Below, one piece after another: positions 50,601 through 59,619 of a stretch of DNA of 64,000 bases. A program made the position numbers and the translations under genes. The notes below the pieces were generated by a model. That model was not told where the DNA came from and did no database searches. It saw nothing but the letters and a program-made list of their open reading frames with translations. Within the stretch, counting starts at the first letter, position 1. Each line of letters starts with the position of its first letter. This stretch comes from Desulfobulbaceae bacterium (lineage in GTDB: Bacteria > Desulfobacterota > Desulfobulbia > Desulfobulbales > Desulfocapsaceae): the NCBI GenBank assembly GCA_011390165.1, contig JAABSV010000020.1:1-64000 (forward strand), written 5' to 3'.

Positions 50601-51318
50601 TAGTGGGCTTTTTCAAACCTAAGAGATCTTCTGCCTGACTATTGGCAAAAACAATCTTCCCGTTACTGTCTACCTGGGTGATAGCCACCGGGCCATCTTC
50701 AATAATGCGCTCGGAGAGTTCCCTCTCTATTCGCAGTTCTTCTTCGTGTCGCTTGAGCGTGGTAATATCGGTCAACACCACACGGCATAAAGGCGCAGCC
50801 TCTTCCGAATGAACGGCATTTCCCGTCAGATGTGCCCAGAGAAGTGTACCATCGCTTTTGATCAGCCGGAGAATACATTCCTGTGGTTCGCCCGTTTCCA
50901 AAAGCTGCTTGCGGTGCAGTGAGCAGATATCCTGGTCATCACTGTGGATAAAACGGGAAAACAGGTGCATGACCAGTGCGCCTCTTGTCTCCCCCAGCAG
51001 CGTGGCGGCGGTGCGGTTGGCCTCCAGGATCACCCCATGCTCGGACAGGGTACAATAGCCCACAGGGGCCTGGTCATAGAGCTCGAAATAGCGCCTTCGC
51101 CCGGCTTCGATCTGGTCCTGGGCCGTGCGAAATTCCTCTTTCTGCATCTCCAGTTCAATCTGGTCCACGCGCAGTTCGTGGATCATCTGCTGGATCTCTT
51201 CAGGTGTCCGTGCGGACAGGGAAATCGGCCCCATGGCCCGGGCCTGTTCCTCGGCCCGTTTGCGCAGTGCCAATGCGTCGGTGGACATCTGTTTGTGATC
51301 GTACTGTCGGTTACCCAT
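47689..51318 (-). CDS. Soluble multi-PAS hybrid histidine kinase
   Basis: 1209 residues with no membrane segment. It opens with a coiled-coil region, followed by about six PAS/PAC domains (repeating [18 protein letters not shown]-type and [11 protein letters not shown] linkers). The kinase core has [20 protein letters not shown] (phosphoacceptor His), HATPase [18 protein letters not shown] and one receiver ([13 protein letters not shown]). The C-terminal kinase-receiver half is closely similar in order and motifs to the preceding gene product, so the two look like paralogues with different sensors. AGAGGT precedes the ATG at 51318. Likely cytoplasmic, sensing redox or small ligands through PAS domains. 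Confidence 0.9.
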   Translation of the reverse strand: MGNRQYDHKQMSTDALALRKRAEEQARAMGPISLSARTPEEIQQMIHELRVDQIELEMQKEEFRTAQDQIEAGRRRYFELYDQAPVGYCTLSEHGVILEANRTAATLLGETRGALVMHLFSRFIHSDDQDICSLHRKQLLETGEPQECILRLIKSDGTLLWAHLTGNAVHSEEAAPLCRVVLTDITTLKRHEEELRIERELSERIIEDGPVAITQVDSNGKIVFANSQAEDLLGLKKPTIEALGYNAPEWLITDVDGAPLPDERLPFSQIMLTGRAVYNVLHAISTPGAARKILSINGAPLHDEQGRIDRVVFAIQDITELKRAEEENRRFRTITDNALYGKAIADLEGNLLYVNHFFADIHGYSPEYLAGRHLSLLHSQEQMETVDRLVAAIIREGHFTPTTVWHRHQDGRIFPMLMSGILVKDDHGNPQCIAASAIDMSAQHQAENALRESVELLKEIVESSLSGFWDWNLVDNTEYLSPTFKQMFGYEDHEMENSPDVWQKMIFPEDLPGVLEVFDRHVKSRGLAPFYNEVRYRHRDGSTVWVICAGRVIEWADDGSAIRMVGCHVDITKLKQAEAALRASEETHRALVSGLPDTVMRFDREGRHLFVSENRKVLDIEAAEFIGKTHTELGFPEAKCRFWDDSIQRVLDSGEPFETEFTFEGKAGVAIFNWRLIPERDGQGAVSSVLSISRNITAHRQAEMEYKTLFREMLNGFALHEIICDPAGRPVDYRYLAVNPAFERLTGLKAETVLGRTALEILPGTDKHLIGTYGNVALSGEPVFFEHYFVELGKHFEVTAFCPIAGQFASIFQDITERKKSAAEREKLQAQLAQAQKMESVGRLAGGVAHDFNNMLMVILGHTEMALDQIPPEEPLHAGLEAIQEAAQHSADLTQQLLAYARQQVVAPRVVDINDTVEKMLKLLRRLIGEDIDLSWRPGQGVWPIKMDTAQLNKILANLVVNSRDAIAGVGKVTIETSNAVFDAEYCARNAGAMTGDYVLLAVSDNGCGMDAETQSQIFEPFFTTKELGKGTGLGLATVYGVVKQNNGIVTVYSEPGQGTTFRIYLPRHAVKAEIETEGNRPEAAARGSETVLLVEDEPAILTMATMMLQRMGYTVLAAGTPGAAIHLAREHSGRIDLLMTDVVMPEMNGRDLGRNLLSIYPDLRRLFMSGYTANVIAHHGVLDEGVHFIQKPFTLKELGAKLRVVLES

Positions 51319-51680
51319 AGTGTACCTCTTCCCGCTTGTCCGAGGATTGCATGAAAAGACAACACCTACCACTAACGGATAATATCCTGTAAGGCAAGGC
51401 AGATTCACCGGTGCAGGGCTTTGCATGCTCGGCAGGCGCCCATCTGGGCATATTTGTCAATGCTGGTCGAGGGAGCAGAAGCTTTCAGTTCAGGAGGTTC
51501 CCAGTATCGTCTGGTTACGCTATGGGGAAAATCGTCAGATGTCCAGGAAGGTATGTGCACCCCGGCGTGGGTTAGCTGTTTTTCTATGGAATGTACTTGA
51601 GCAGATGAACAACCAAGTCAGCGTTATTTCTAGCCACGGTTGCGAGAAAATGAGGTGCTGATGAACTGGTACGAATTTTC
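51319..51680. other. Intergenic region, nothing recognised
   Basis: About 360 nt between the PAS kinase start and the CDF gene end. No credible gene, no inverted repeat with a T-run, no tRNA. It must hold the promoter of the kinase gene on the minus strand, but I could not place it. Confidence 0.4.
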
Positions 51681-52607
51681 TCAAGGAACGCTTGGTTGGT
51701 TCGGTGCGACAACTGGCACTGGTTCGGCTGAGGGCAACGGAATCAGGGTGAAGCGAATATCTTCGAAGAGTTCCTGAAGATCTTTTTCGATGGCCAGGCG
51801 CAGTGCGGCGACTTCCCGTATGTCGGTGTTTGACGGCAGAACGAGTTCCAATTCGACGAAGCGGGTACGGCCACTCGACATGGTATAGAGGTTTCCGATG
51901 TTGTCGTATTTGTCAAAGTTACGGGCCAGGACGGACATGATTTTCAATTGGTCCGATTCCGGCAGGGGCAGGTTGATCAACGATTTGAAATTTGCAACCA
52001 GTAGTCGGCAACCGTGATAGAGCATGTAGACACCGATGATGAGCGAGAAAACCGGGTCAATATAGTTGGCGATTCGGGCCATGTCCCATTGCACCAGGAG
52101 AAAGGCGAAAAAGAATGCGACCAGAATGGTCAAATCGGAAACGAGTGCGACATGGAAGTTGGTATGATACGACTCCAGCATCGGTGACGGAGTTTTCTCT
52201 TTTCGAATCAATCTGCTTGCCGCCACTAACAGTATAAGACTCCGGAGGAACTGCGGGATTGTCGAGACTTGCGTCATGCCGAAGTTGATGTCGGTTGGTG
52301 GCGAAAAGAATCGCGAAATAGAGAAATAGAGAATGAACAGTGACGTCGGGATCATCAGCGAACCGTACAGAAAACTTGAAAAATTTTCAAGTTTTCCAGT
52401 TCCGTAGGGAAAACTGAAAACGTTTTGTTGCAGGACGACCCGAATCGAGTAGAAAGCGAAGTAGGAAACGATGAGCGACAGGCCGCTGTCGATCGCTACA
52501 GTGAGAATGGTCAGGGAATCGGAAAGAAGTCCGGCGGCCAGAGAGAGCAGGGTCAGTGGGATGAGGGAATAAAATGCCCAGTCGATCAGTCGTTTCAGGT
52601 CGTTCAT
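51681..52607 (-). CDS. Cation diffusion facilitator-like transporter
   Basis: 308 residues. Six hydrophobic helices are followed by a cytoplasmic C-terminal domain (about 215-300, with a ferredoxin-like pattern ending RLAIEKDLQELFEDIRFTLI). Metal-site residues of the family are suggested by AIDSGLSLIVSYF (Asp40) in helix 2 and HVALVSDLTILVAFF in helix 5. CDF proteins export divalent metals by proton antiport. The metal cannot be assigned. ATG at 52607; the upstream in-frame extension lacks support. Confidence 0.75.
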   Translation of the reverse strand: MNDLKRLIDWAFYSLIPLTLLSLAAGLLSDSLTILTVAIDSGLSLIVSYFAFYSIRVVLQQNVFSFPYGTGKLENFSSFLYGSLMIPTSLFILYFSISRFFSPPTDINFGMTQVSTIPQFLRSLILLVAASRLIRKEKTPSPMLESYHTNFHVALVSDLTILVAFFFAFLLVQWDMARIANYIDPVFSLIIGVYMLYHGCRLLVANFKSLINLPLPESDQLKIMSVLARNFDKYDNIGNLYTMSSGRTRFVELELVLPSNTDIREVAALRLAIEKDLQELFEDIRFTLIPLPSAEPVPVVAPNQPSVP

Positions 52608-52730
52608 CGCTATGCCCCGAAGGATACCTTTATTTTCACGCGCGACCGCCAAACAGTTTCCGAAGGAAATGCCTGAAGCCAGTAAAGGATATTGATTTTG
52701 CTAACGTAACATATCAACACGGAGGGAATT

Positions 52731-53207
52731 ATGAAAAAAGCTGCTGTTGTGATGACCTTTTTTTTGACCATTGGAGTTTCCGCCTTTCCTGCCCAAGCTG
52801 ACCTCGACACCTTCCTCAACGGCCTCAATTCTCGAGCCGGTACCGATCTGAATGGCTTCGGTGTCTCCCTAAGCGCCCAGTTCTCCATCCCCGTGCCGGA
52901 AGTGCATGCAATACTGAAAAGAGTAGATTTGCCAGGCGATGCATTCCTCTGTCTCCAACTCAGTCTGATGACCGGTCAACCAATCGAAACTGTTATAAAA
53001 ACATACCAAAGGCAGAAGGGTAACGGCTGGGGGGCCATCGCCAAGGAACTCGGCATAAAGCCAGGTTCAAGTGAATTCCATGCCCTCAAGAATGGTACTT
53101 TTAGGCTCACTGGTTCACAGAAGGGAAAGGCCAGCCACGGGCAAGGTCCGGGTAAAGGAAATAATAAGGGAAATGACAAAAGCAAGGGGAAGGGCCATAA
53201 CAAATGA
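52731..53207 (+). CDS. Small secreted protein with Gly/Lys/Asn-rich tail
   Basis: 158 residues. Clear signal peptide (MKKAAVVMTFFLTIGVSAFP, likely cleaved after QA near residue 23), so periplasmic or exported. A helical domain about 24-110 includes IPVPEVHAILKRVD and GWGAIAKELGIKPGSSEFH. The tail from about 125 is Gly, Lys and Asn rich (KGKASHGQGPGKGNNKGND), basic and disordered. GGAGG precedes the ATG. I do not recognise a named family. It is divergent from the cation transporter by 123 nt, so metal binding or envelope stress is a guess. Confidence 0.75.
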   Translation: MKKAAVVMTFFLTIGVSAFPAQADLDTFLNGLNSRAGTDLNGFGVSLSAQFSIPVPEVHAILKRVDLPGDAFLCLQLSLMTGQPIETVIKTYQRQKGNGWGAIAKELGIKPGSSEFHALKNGTFRLTGSQKGKASHGQGPGKGNNKGNDKSKGKGHNK

Positions 53208-53212
53208 GCAAA

Positions 53213-54457
53213 TTATGACGGTGCCTTGTCTTCGCTGGCGTGAACCGGCGGCAAGGCCCTCGTCATGACCATCAACACCACGGCCACAAGGCTCAGGGCA
53301 GCACAGAGCTGATAGATGGTCGCATATCCCCACTGCGCCAGGACAGGTGCGCCGATGATCGGCCCGAGAAAAAAGCCGGCCTGGAACATCTGGGCGCCAA
53401 GATTGATATTGAATGCCCGAAAACGCTGGGGCGACACGTCAAATATCAGGCTGTTGAACACCGGCATGGCGATCCCCCAGCCAAGGCCAAAGAACAGGCC
53501 GAGTGCCAGGAGGAGGAATTTCCCGCTCAGATGCGCCAGGACCAGATAGCAAAGAGACAGGCCCAGCATGGTCCAGATGGCCAGGCGGTTTTTGTCGACC
53601 CGATCGAAAACCGATCCGGCAATCACCCGAACCCCGATCTCACCGACCGTGGAAAGAGTAAGGAAGAGCCCGGCAAAGGCCATGCCGATCGATCGCCCGT
53701 AACCGTCGAGAAAGAAGAAAACCAGCGCATGGCAGCTATACAGCAGCAGCATAGACAGAAGCAGAAGGATAATGCGCGGATTTCGTAGATTTTTGCCAAT
53801 CTCGGCAAGCGTCAGGCTGCGTGCCTGCTGTCTGCCATCATGGCGGGCACCCTTGCCATCCACTGCCCAGACCAGGGGAAACATGAACAGGGTCAGGACG
53901 GCAAAAGCCAACAGAATGTTATTGAAGCCGCCCAGCAGGGTATCGAGAAAAGGCAGAAACGGTGGCACCAGGGTATTGGGAATGAGCGTCACAACGGCAA
54001 TATACCCGAAAAACTGGGCGCTGCGGTTGGTGGGAATGACATCAACGATAAGGGTCATCAGGGCGGCGCCGACCACGGCGAAGGAAATGCCGTGCAGGAC
54101 ACGGACCAGGAAAAGCCCCCAGAACCCTTCGGCCAGGGAATAGGCGGCAAGCGAACCGGCCGCCAAAAAGGTCCCCAGAAAGAGCAGCGGCCGGGCATTG
54201 CCGGCATGAAAAAACGGGCTGATCAGCGGCCGCAGCACCAGGGCGGTTGCGGCCAGGGCTCCGATCAGCAGACCGTAATCCCCCGGATCGATGGCCATGG
54301 TGCGCAGGTGATCGTAAAAACCGAAAAACACTGAAATATTCGCATACGCCAAAAAGGCGGCACCCATAAGACAAAAAAACTTTCGGGAGTGGAGGAGGCT
54401 GGCAAAGGTTCTGCCGGGTTCCTCACCACCTTCCGGCTGTCGACCGGTCTCTCTCAA
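53213..54457 (-). CDS. MFS transporter following the molybdenum hydroxylase
   Basis: 414 residues, 12 hydrophobic helices. Helix 1 begins near KFFCLMGAAFLAYANISVFF; loop motifs include VIPTNRSAQFFGY and SVFDRVDKNRLAIW. I place the start at TTG 54457, which overlaps the upstream stop as TTGA and has GGGGAGGA 6 nt before it. The first ATG (54367) would cut into helix 1, and a GTG at 54505 lies deep in the upstream gene. Co-transcription with the hydroxylase suggests import of its substrate or export of its product. Confidence 0.82.
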   Translation of the reverse strand: MRETGRQPEGGEEPGRTFASLLHSRKFFCLMGAAFLAYANISVFFGFYDHLRTMAIDPGDYGLLIGALAATALVLRPLISPFFHAGNARPLLFLGTFLAAGSLAAYSLAEGFWGLFLVRVLHGISFAVVGAALMTLIVDVIPTNRSAQFFGYIAVVTLIPNTLVPPFLPFLDTLLGGFNNILLAFAVLTLFMFPLVWAVDGKGARHDGRQQARSLTLAEIGKNLRNPRIILLLLSMLLLYSCHALVFFFLDGYGRSIGMAFAGLFLTLSTVGEIGVRVIAGSVFDRVDKNRLAIWTMLGLSLCYLVLAHLSGKFLLLALGLFFGLGWGIAMPVFNSLIFDVSPQRFRAFNINLGAQMFQAGFFLGPIIGAPVLAQWGYATIYQLCAALSLVAVVLMVMTRALPPVHASEDKAPS

Positions 54458-55878
54458 CGGTCTTCCTCCCCGGAGAATTCCTGGGCAGCATCCGGAAAAC
54501 AGCACCAGTCGGAGTGCAGGAGGCGCAGCAGCAGATTGCCGGCAACCATTCGCCGATACTCGCCACTCGCCCGGACATCGTCAATGGGAGCAATCGCATT
54601 TCTGACCAGCGGGATGAGCTTTTCCAGCGTTTCTCGATTGAGGGTGCTGCCGATCAGGGCGGCCTCGACTGCGGCGATTCTCTCCACCGTCGGACCGACA
54701 CTGCCCCAGGCCATCCGCGCCGACGTGACCACAGAATCGGCATTGACCTCGAGGACTGCGGCTAAACTGGCCACCGAGCAGGCCAGGGCATTGCGCAAAC
54801 CGACCTTCTCGTAATGGTGAACCAACCCTGCCGGCGGGCGGGGCAGGATGATTGCCGAGAGGATTTCACCGGCGGCGAGAGCGGTTGTGCCGGGACCGAG
54901 GATGAAACCGGCAATCGGCAAACGCCTGCTGCCGGCAGCCGAACTCAGTTCGACCTCGGCGCCGAGCACATACAGAGGCGGCAGGCTGTCGCCCGCAGGA
55001 GAGGCGGTAACGATGTTGCCGCCGATTGTTCCCATGCGGCGGATATGGGGTGAACCGAGAGAAAGCAGGGCCTTTCTCAGCACCGGAAAAAACTCGTTGG
55101 TGCACGGATGGTCAAGCAACTGGGCGTGACTGGTCAGCGCGCCGACCCGTACCGCGTCGGAGCTTTCGCTGATGCCCCGCAGGCCATCGATGTTGCCGAG
55201 ATCAATCAGGCCTGGCGGGTCGATGCGCCGGTTCCTGAGCCATACCAGCAGATCGGTGCCTCCGGCAATGAGCTGCGCTTTCGGGTTCTCGGCGCTGATC
55301 GCCCACAATTCCGACAAACTTTTTGGCGAATAGACCGGTCGCCCCGCCACAGAACTCGTTGAAACGAAAGTGCCGGCAAACGGCCCTGCCGGCGCCGGCA
55401 AACACGGGTTCAAAGTGGCAGCAGGTGCCCTCCCCTCCTCCATGGCATCAAGAATCTTGCCATAGCCGGTGCAGCGGCAAAGATTGCCACTGATCGCCTC
55501 GGCCATTTCCTGACGGTCGGCCCGCGGACGCCGGGCGAGAAACTCGCCGGCGGTAATGACCATCCCGGGAGTGCAGAATCCGCACTGCACCGCCCCCTTG
55601 TCGACAAAGGCCTGCTGGAGGGGGTGCAGTGCTTCCGGGCCGGGGGCCATTCCTTCAATGGTGGTGACCTGTGTACCGGCAAGGCGGCCGGCAAGCGTCA
55701 GGCAGGACAACCTTGGCTCCCCATCGACCAGGATCGTGCAGGCCCCGCATTCGCCGGTACCGCACCCTTCCTTGGTGCCAGTCAAGGCAAGGTCTTCGCG
55801 CAGCACATCGACAGCCCGGCGATCGGCGGCGACCGTCAACTCCACCTCATGACCATTGACGACAAAGGGGAGCTTCAT
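54454..55878 (-). CDS. Molybdenum hydroxylase, fused [2Fe-2S] and FAD subunit
   Basis: 474 residues. The N-terminal two [2Fe-2S] domains carry GCGTGECGACTILVDG (plant-type ferredoxin cluster) and QCGFCTPGM with CRCTGY (second cluster), about residues 1-155. A linker follows, then an FAD domain of the CO dehydrogenase flavoprotein/xanthine dehydrogenase type (AQLIAGGTDLLVWLRN and RRMGTIGGNIVTASPAGDSL). In many relatives the two parts are separate genes, so this is a fused small-medium subunit as in XdhA. GGAGGTAACCG precedes the ATG. It takes electrons from the large subunit, whose stop overlaps its start as ATGA. Confidence 0.9.
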   Translation of the reverse strand: MKLPFVVNGHEVELTVAADRRAVDVLREDLALTGTKEGCGTGECGACTILVDGEPRLSCLTLAGRLAGTQVTTIEGMAPGPEALHPLQQAFVDKGAVQCGFCTPGMVITAGEFLARRPRADRQEMAEAISGNLCRCTGYGKILDAMEEGRAPAATLNPCLPAPAGPFAGTFVSTSSVAGRPVYSPKSLSELWAISAENPKAQLIAGGTDLLVWLRNRRIDPPGLIDLGNIDGLRGISESSDAVRVGALTSHAQLLDHPCTNEFFPVLRKALLSLGSPHIRRMGTIGGNIVTASPAGDSLPPLYVLGAEVELSSAAGSRRLPIAGFILGPGTTALAAGEILSAIILPRPPAGLVHHYEKVGLRNALACSVASLAAVLEVNADSVVTSARMAWGSVGPTVERIAAVEAALIGSTLNRETLEKLIPLVRNAIAPIDDVRASGEYRRMVAGNLLLRLLHSDWCCFPDAAQEFSGEEDR

Positions 55879-58175
55879 CGGTTACCTCCAGCCGAAAGGG
55901 CCCTCAGCACCCGCTCGGCGGTCAGGGGAAAAATGGTGAGCCGATGACCGCAGGCGTCGGCCACCGCGTTGGCGACCGCCGGAGCGGGTCCGTCGATACC
56001 GATTTCGCCGGCGCCCTTCATACCGTAGGGTCCGCTTCGTTCAGGCAGTGTCACCGCGATGGTGTCGATTTCCGGGACATCGACGGCCGTGGGGATGATA
56101 TAGGTGGTGAAATCGGCATTGTGCATCCGCCCCGAAGCGCACCGCAGTTCCTCGGACAGGGCGTACCCCAGACCCTGGACGACGCCGCCTTCCTGCTGCC
56201 CGGCAAAGAGAACGGGATTGATGATGCAGCCGCAGTCACTGACCGTGAGATACTTGACCACGGTCACCCGGCCAGTCAGTTCATCCACCTCGACACTGGC
56301 GAGGTGGACGGCAAAGGAAAAGATGGCGTGGGGAAAGCCGTGGATCCGAAGATTTGCCTCGCACCCCGCCATCTCCCGGGAAACCGCCGCCCGGAAATGG
56401 TTGGTGGCGCTTCGTTCCGCCGGCTGGAGCATGCCGCCAAACAGAGTGAGCGGTACTTCCCGGCCGCTGGGCAGGTGGCGGATTCCGCCCGGCACGAGGG
56501 CCATCTCGGCCCGATCCCCGGCCATCAGGATGTCGGCAGCCCTGGCCAACAACCGCTCTTTCAGGGCCTCGGTCGCGCCGATCAGGGCGTTGCCGAAGGT
56601 GTAGGTCGTTCTGCTGGCGGAAGAGGAGCCGGAGGGAAAGGTCCGGGCGGTATCCGGCAGCACCAGTTCCAGAGAACCCGGGCACTGGCAGAGGATGTCG
56701 CCGGCGATCTGCAGATAGGTGGCGCCGTTTCCCTGGCCCATGTCAACGACGCCGCCAAGAACGCGAAACACCCCCTGTTCGGTCAGTTCAATACCTGCCG
56801 TCGCCGAATCCGGCACCACCGGCCCATAGCCCATGCCGTGCCAGACGCAGGCCAGCCCGGTTCCCCGCCGGGTAAACGGGCCGGCAGCCTCCTTCCAGGC
56901 CGAGCGCTGCCGCCACAGGGGGTGCGCCGCCACCTTCTGCAAACAGTCGGCAAGGCCGATCGAGCCGTGGCGGGTGACCCCGGCCGGACAGCGATCCCCC
57001 CGCACCAGAGCATTTCTGGTGCGGATCTGCAGCGGCGAAAGTTGCAGGCGTTCCGCCAGGATATCCATCATCGACTCGATGGCGGCGGCGACCTGCGGTA
57101 CGCCGAAGCCACGAAAGGCACCGGACAGCGGGTTGTTGGTATACACCGCCCACACTTCAAGGCGGGAGTGGGGTATGCGGTACGGTCCGCCGGCATGTTC
57201 CAGGCCCAAGGTCGCCGCCGCGCCTCCCAGATGGTCATAGGGGCCGGTATCGTAGTAGATCCGGGCGGATAGCGCCTGCAAACGGCCATCGCCACCAGCG
57301 CCAAGCTTGTAGTACAAACGGGCGGGATGGCGTTTGGATCCAGCCAGAAAACTTTCTTCCCGGCTCCAACTCATCTTGATGGCTCTGCCGGGACAGTGCA
57401 GGGCGGCAAGGGCCAGGAGGCTTTGCACGGTAATTCCGTCCTTGCCGCCGAAGGCCCCGCCGCAGAACGGAGCGACAATACGGATTCGCCGCGCCTCAAT
57501 GCCGATGGCTTCAGCCACCTCAAAACGGTCCCGGAAGGGGGTCTGCGTCGATACGACAATTTCCAGGCTGCCATCCGCATGGGCAATGGCCCTGCCGTTT
57601 TCCGTTTCAAGAAAGGCATGGGCCTGACGCGGCAACTCAAATTCGGCTTCGACGATCTCAGCGCAGTCGGCAAAACCATCTTCCCCCACCCCTGTCACAT
57701 GGCAGGCATGGAAAAGGGCATTGCCCTGAGGGTGGTCGGCATGGAGGATGGGCGCCTGCGGCTGCAACGCCTCCTCCGGGTCAAAGACCGCCGGCAGGAT
57801 CTCCAGGTCGGTGGAAATCAAGGCCAAGGCGGCGGCCAGGGCGGCTTTGCTTTCGGCGACCACCAAGGCCAGCGCATCGCCGCAATGCCGTACCCGGTCA
57901 TCGGCCAGCACCGGCTGGTCCTTGCGGAGAACGCCCTGCCGGTTGCTGCCGACGACATCTGCCGCGGTCAGCACGGCGACCACTCCGGCAACCTGTCTTG
58001 CCGCCTGGCAATCAATGGCCCGGATCAGCGCATGCGCGACACCAGCCCGTTTGACTCCGGCCCAGAGCAGATCGGAGCCATACCAGTCGGCGGCAAAGCG
58101 CTCGACCCCGGTAACCTTGGTGGCGGCATCAGGTTTCGGCATACCCTCACCGACCTGGTACACTCTATCTTTCAT
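55875..58175 (-). CDS. Molybdenum hydroxylase large (molybdopterin) subunit
   Basis: 766 residues of the xanthine dehydrogenase/aldehyde oxidase type. Domain 1 starts VGEGMPKPDAATKVTGVERFAADW; the Moco-binding part contains FCGGAFGGKDG and SGAFRGFGVPQVAAAIE. The base-catalyst glutamate is in GMKGAGEIGIDGPAPAVANA near the C-terminus. The CODH-specific CSFR loop is absent, so this is a hydroxylase for an N-heterocycle or aldehyde rather than CO. It forms the operon with the Fe-S/FAD subunit and MFS carrier, and is divergent from the GNAT/ligase-lyase genes. Confidence 0.9.
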   Translation of the reverse strand: MKDRVYQVGEGMPKPDAATKVTGVERFAADWYGSDLLWAGVKRAGVAHALIRAIDCQAARQVAGVVAVLTAADVVGSNRQGVLRKDQPVLADDRVRHCGDALALVVAESKAALAAALALISTDLEILPAVFDPEEALQPQAPILHADHPQGNALFHACHVTGVGEDGFADCAEIVEAEFELPRQAHAFLETENGRAIAHADGSLEIVVSTQTPFRDRFEVAEAIGIEARRIRIVAPFCGGAFGGKDGITVQSLLALAALHCPGRAIKMSWSREESFLAGSKRHPARLYYKLGAGGDGRLQALSARIYYDTGPYDHLGGAAATLGLEHAGGPYRIPHSRLEVWAVYTNNPLSGAFRGFGVPQVAAAIESMMDILAERLQLSPLQIRTRNALVRGDRCPAGVTRHGSIGLADCLQKVAAHPLWRQRSAWKEAAGPFTRRGTGLACVWHGMGYGPVVPDSATAGIELTEQGVFRVLGGVVDMGQGNGATYLQIAGDILCQCPGSLELVLPDTARTFPSGSSSASRTTYTFGNALIGATEALKERLLARAADILMAGDRAEMALVPGGIRHLPSGREVPLTLFGGMLQPAERSATNHFRAAVSREMAGCEANLRIHGFPHAIFSFAVHLASVEVDELTGRVTVVKYLTVSDCGCIINPVLFAGQQEGGVVQGLGYALSEELRCASGRMHNADFTTYIIPTAVDVPEIDTIAVTLPERSGPYGMKGAGEIGIDGPAPAVANAVADACGHRLTIFPLTAERVLRALSAGGNR

Positions 58176-58316
58176 GGGAATTCATCTCTGCCGGTGCGCC
58201 TCCATACACCTCCACACTGACCACCCGGGCCGACACGGCCGGCAAGCAGTGGGGAACTTTTCCTTGCCGGCACGACTATAGCAAACTCTTTTTAAAAAAA
58301 GGGAAATTTCTCCAAC

Positions 58317-58346
58317 TTGACGAACCCACTTGCTATGCAATACTAT
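58317..58346 (+). promoter_or_regulatory. Sigma70-like promoter for the GNAT and ligase-lyase genes
   Basis: TTGACG at 58317-58322 and TACTAT at 58341-58346 with 18-nt spacing, about 130 nt before the GNAT-like gene and on its strand. A perfect 9-bp-arm palindrome follows 60 nt downstream. Confidence 0.45.
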
Positions 58347-58406
58347 CGCGTATCCTGTGGGCACAGTAGCGAGAATGGGACAAGGCCGTTTTTCATCAGG
58401 GTTGTT

Positions 58407-58429
58407 CTCGCCGACCTCGAGTCGGCGAG
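58407..58429. promoter_or_regulatory. Palindrome in the divergent control region (candidate operator or leader hairpin)
   Basis: CTCGCCGAC (58407-58415) and GTCGGCGAG (58421-58429) form a perfect inverted repeat around CTCGA. It lies 45 nt before the GNAT-like start and has no T-run, so a repressor site or an mRNA leader hairpin is more likely than a terminator. Confidence 0.5.
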
Positions 58430-58474
58430 GGAAAGCAAATAGTTCAGTGAAGCCAAAAGTATGGGGAAGGCAGA

Positions 58475-59533
58475 ATGGACACGGCAAGAGAAACGTGTTT
58501 GACGGCACTGCGAAGTGCACCGTATACCATTGAGCCCGGCCAAAAGTACACCGTCGACGATTTTCAGCCAGGCGACGCCTTGGGAGTTGCGAGGCTGTAC
58601 CACGTGGTATATGGCGAGATGTTTCCCATTGATTCAGTCTATGATCCCAGCGAGTTGGTGCGGCTCAATGCCGGAATGGACCAGCACCAGGTGGTCGGAC
58701 GTACGGACAAGGGCGACATCATCGGCCTCTACGGTATCTTTCGCAACCCGCCTGGGCGGCACATTATGGAAGGCGGCTCCTGGCTCGTCCACCCGGCCTA
58801 TCGCAAAACGCCCCTGGCCATGCGCATGGCCGAGAGGCTGCACCTGCATCCACCGGAGTATCTCGGTCTTGATGTCATGTTCGGGCAGAGTGTCACCGAC
58901 CACCGGATCACCCAGAAAATGGCCGATAAGTTTCACAGTCTGTCCTGCGCCCTGGAGATTGAAGCCATGCCGCCCCGGCCGGAACGTGAAGAAGGCTGGT
59001 CGACCGGCCGCATTTCCCTGCTTGATGGCTTCATGATCTATCATGACCGCCCGCACACCGTCTTTCTTCCCCGTTTCTATGCCGACACCCTGCGCTCCCT
59101 CTATGCCGCGCGGGGCGTCGATCGCCGATTTTCCGAGGATCGCCCCCCGGAGCAACCGCGAACGCAGGGGACGATACAACTCGTCGACAATGCCGGCTTG
59201 CTGAAAACCACCATAGAACAACCTGGGTCCGATGCTGCCGAATACCTGACTGACCTTGAATCCCGTTACCCGGGCCGCCATGTCTATCAGCTTATCCTGC
59301 CCCTCTCGCGCCCGGGAAGTTCCCTGGTTGTGGAGGCGGCCCGTTCTGCCGGCTACTTTTTCGGCGGTCTGCTCCCTCTGTGGTTCGATCAAGACGGTTT
59401 CTTGCTGCAAAAGGTTGCCGGCGATCCGGATTTTACACAAATCAAGCTCTTTACCGAGGAAGCCAAAACCCTTTTGCGTCTCATCGTTGCCGATCGACAA
59501 GCCCTGCCCTCCCCCGCCGGGCAGTGCTCATAA
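58475..59533 (+). CDS. Two-part GNAT-like protein, stand-alone homologue of the fusion's middle region
   Basis: 352 residues, cytoplasmic. The first half (about 20-165) has a GNAT-like pattern: YTVDDFQPGDALGVARLYHVVYG, then a strand DIIGLYGIFR and a WLVHPAYRKTPLAMRMAERL helix where acyl-CoA would bind. A second conserved part (about 265-340) ends GYFFGGLLPLWFDQDGFLLQKV. The same two blocks, in the same order, occur in the middle of the next protein (HPAYRSSRVALALQEHI and GYFFGGLLPRWFDDDGLLMQRV). GGGGAAGG precedes the ATG. 86 nt separate it from the fusion gene; co-transcription is likely. Acetyl/acyl transfer is inferred from fold only. Confidence 0.75.
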   Translation: MDTARETCLTALRSAPYTIEPGQKYTVDDFQPGDALGVARLYHVVYGEMFPIDSVYDPSELVRLNAGMDQHQVVGRTDKGDIIGLYGIFRNPPGRHIMEGGSWLVHPAYRKTPLAMRMAERLHLHPPEYLGLDVMFGQSVTDHRITQKMADKFHSLSCALEIEAMPPRPEREEGWSTGRISLLDGFMIYHDRPHTVFLPRFYADTLRSLYAARGVDRRFSEDRPPEQPRTQGTIQLVDNAGLLKTTIEQPGSDAAEYLTDLESRYPGRHVYQLILPLSRPGSSLVVEAARSAGYFFGGLLPLWFDQDGFLLQKVAGDPDFTQIKLFTEEAKTLLRLIVADRQALPSPAGQCS

Positions 59534-59619
59534 AAGCCCGGCGGCAAGCGGCGGGCGTTTTGCCCCTCTGCAAACTCTACCCCCCTTTATTCACTTCAGG
59601 TGCATTGACAAGGAGACCT

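Noticed and set aside
51425-51661. 78-codon open frame between the kinase and CDF genes
   Set aside because: No ribosome site, no conserved features, atypical composition.
54454-58175. Carbon monoxide dehydrogenase (CoxSML)
   Set aside because: The large subunit lacks the CSFR active-site loop of true CODH and shows the GAFRGFG form of xanthine dehydrogenase/aldehyde oxidase; the Fe-S and FAD parts are also fused.
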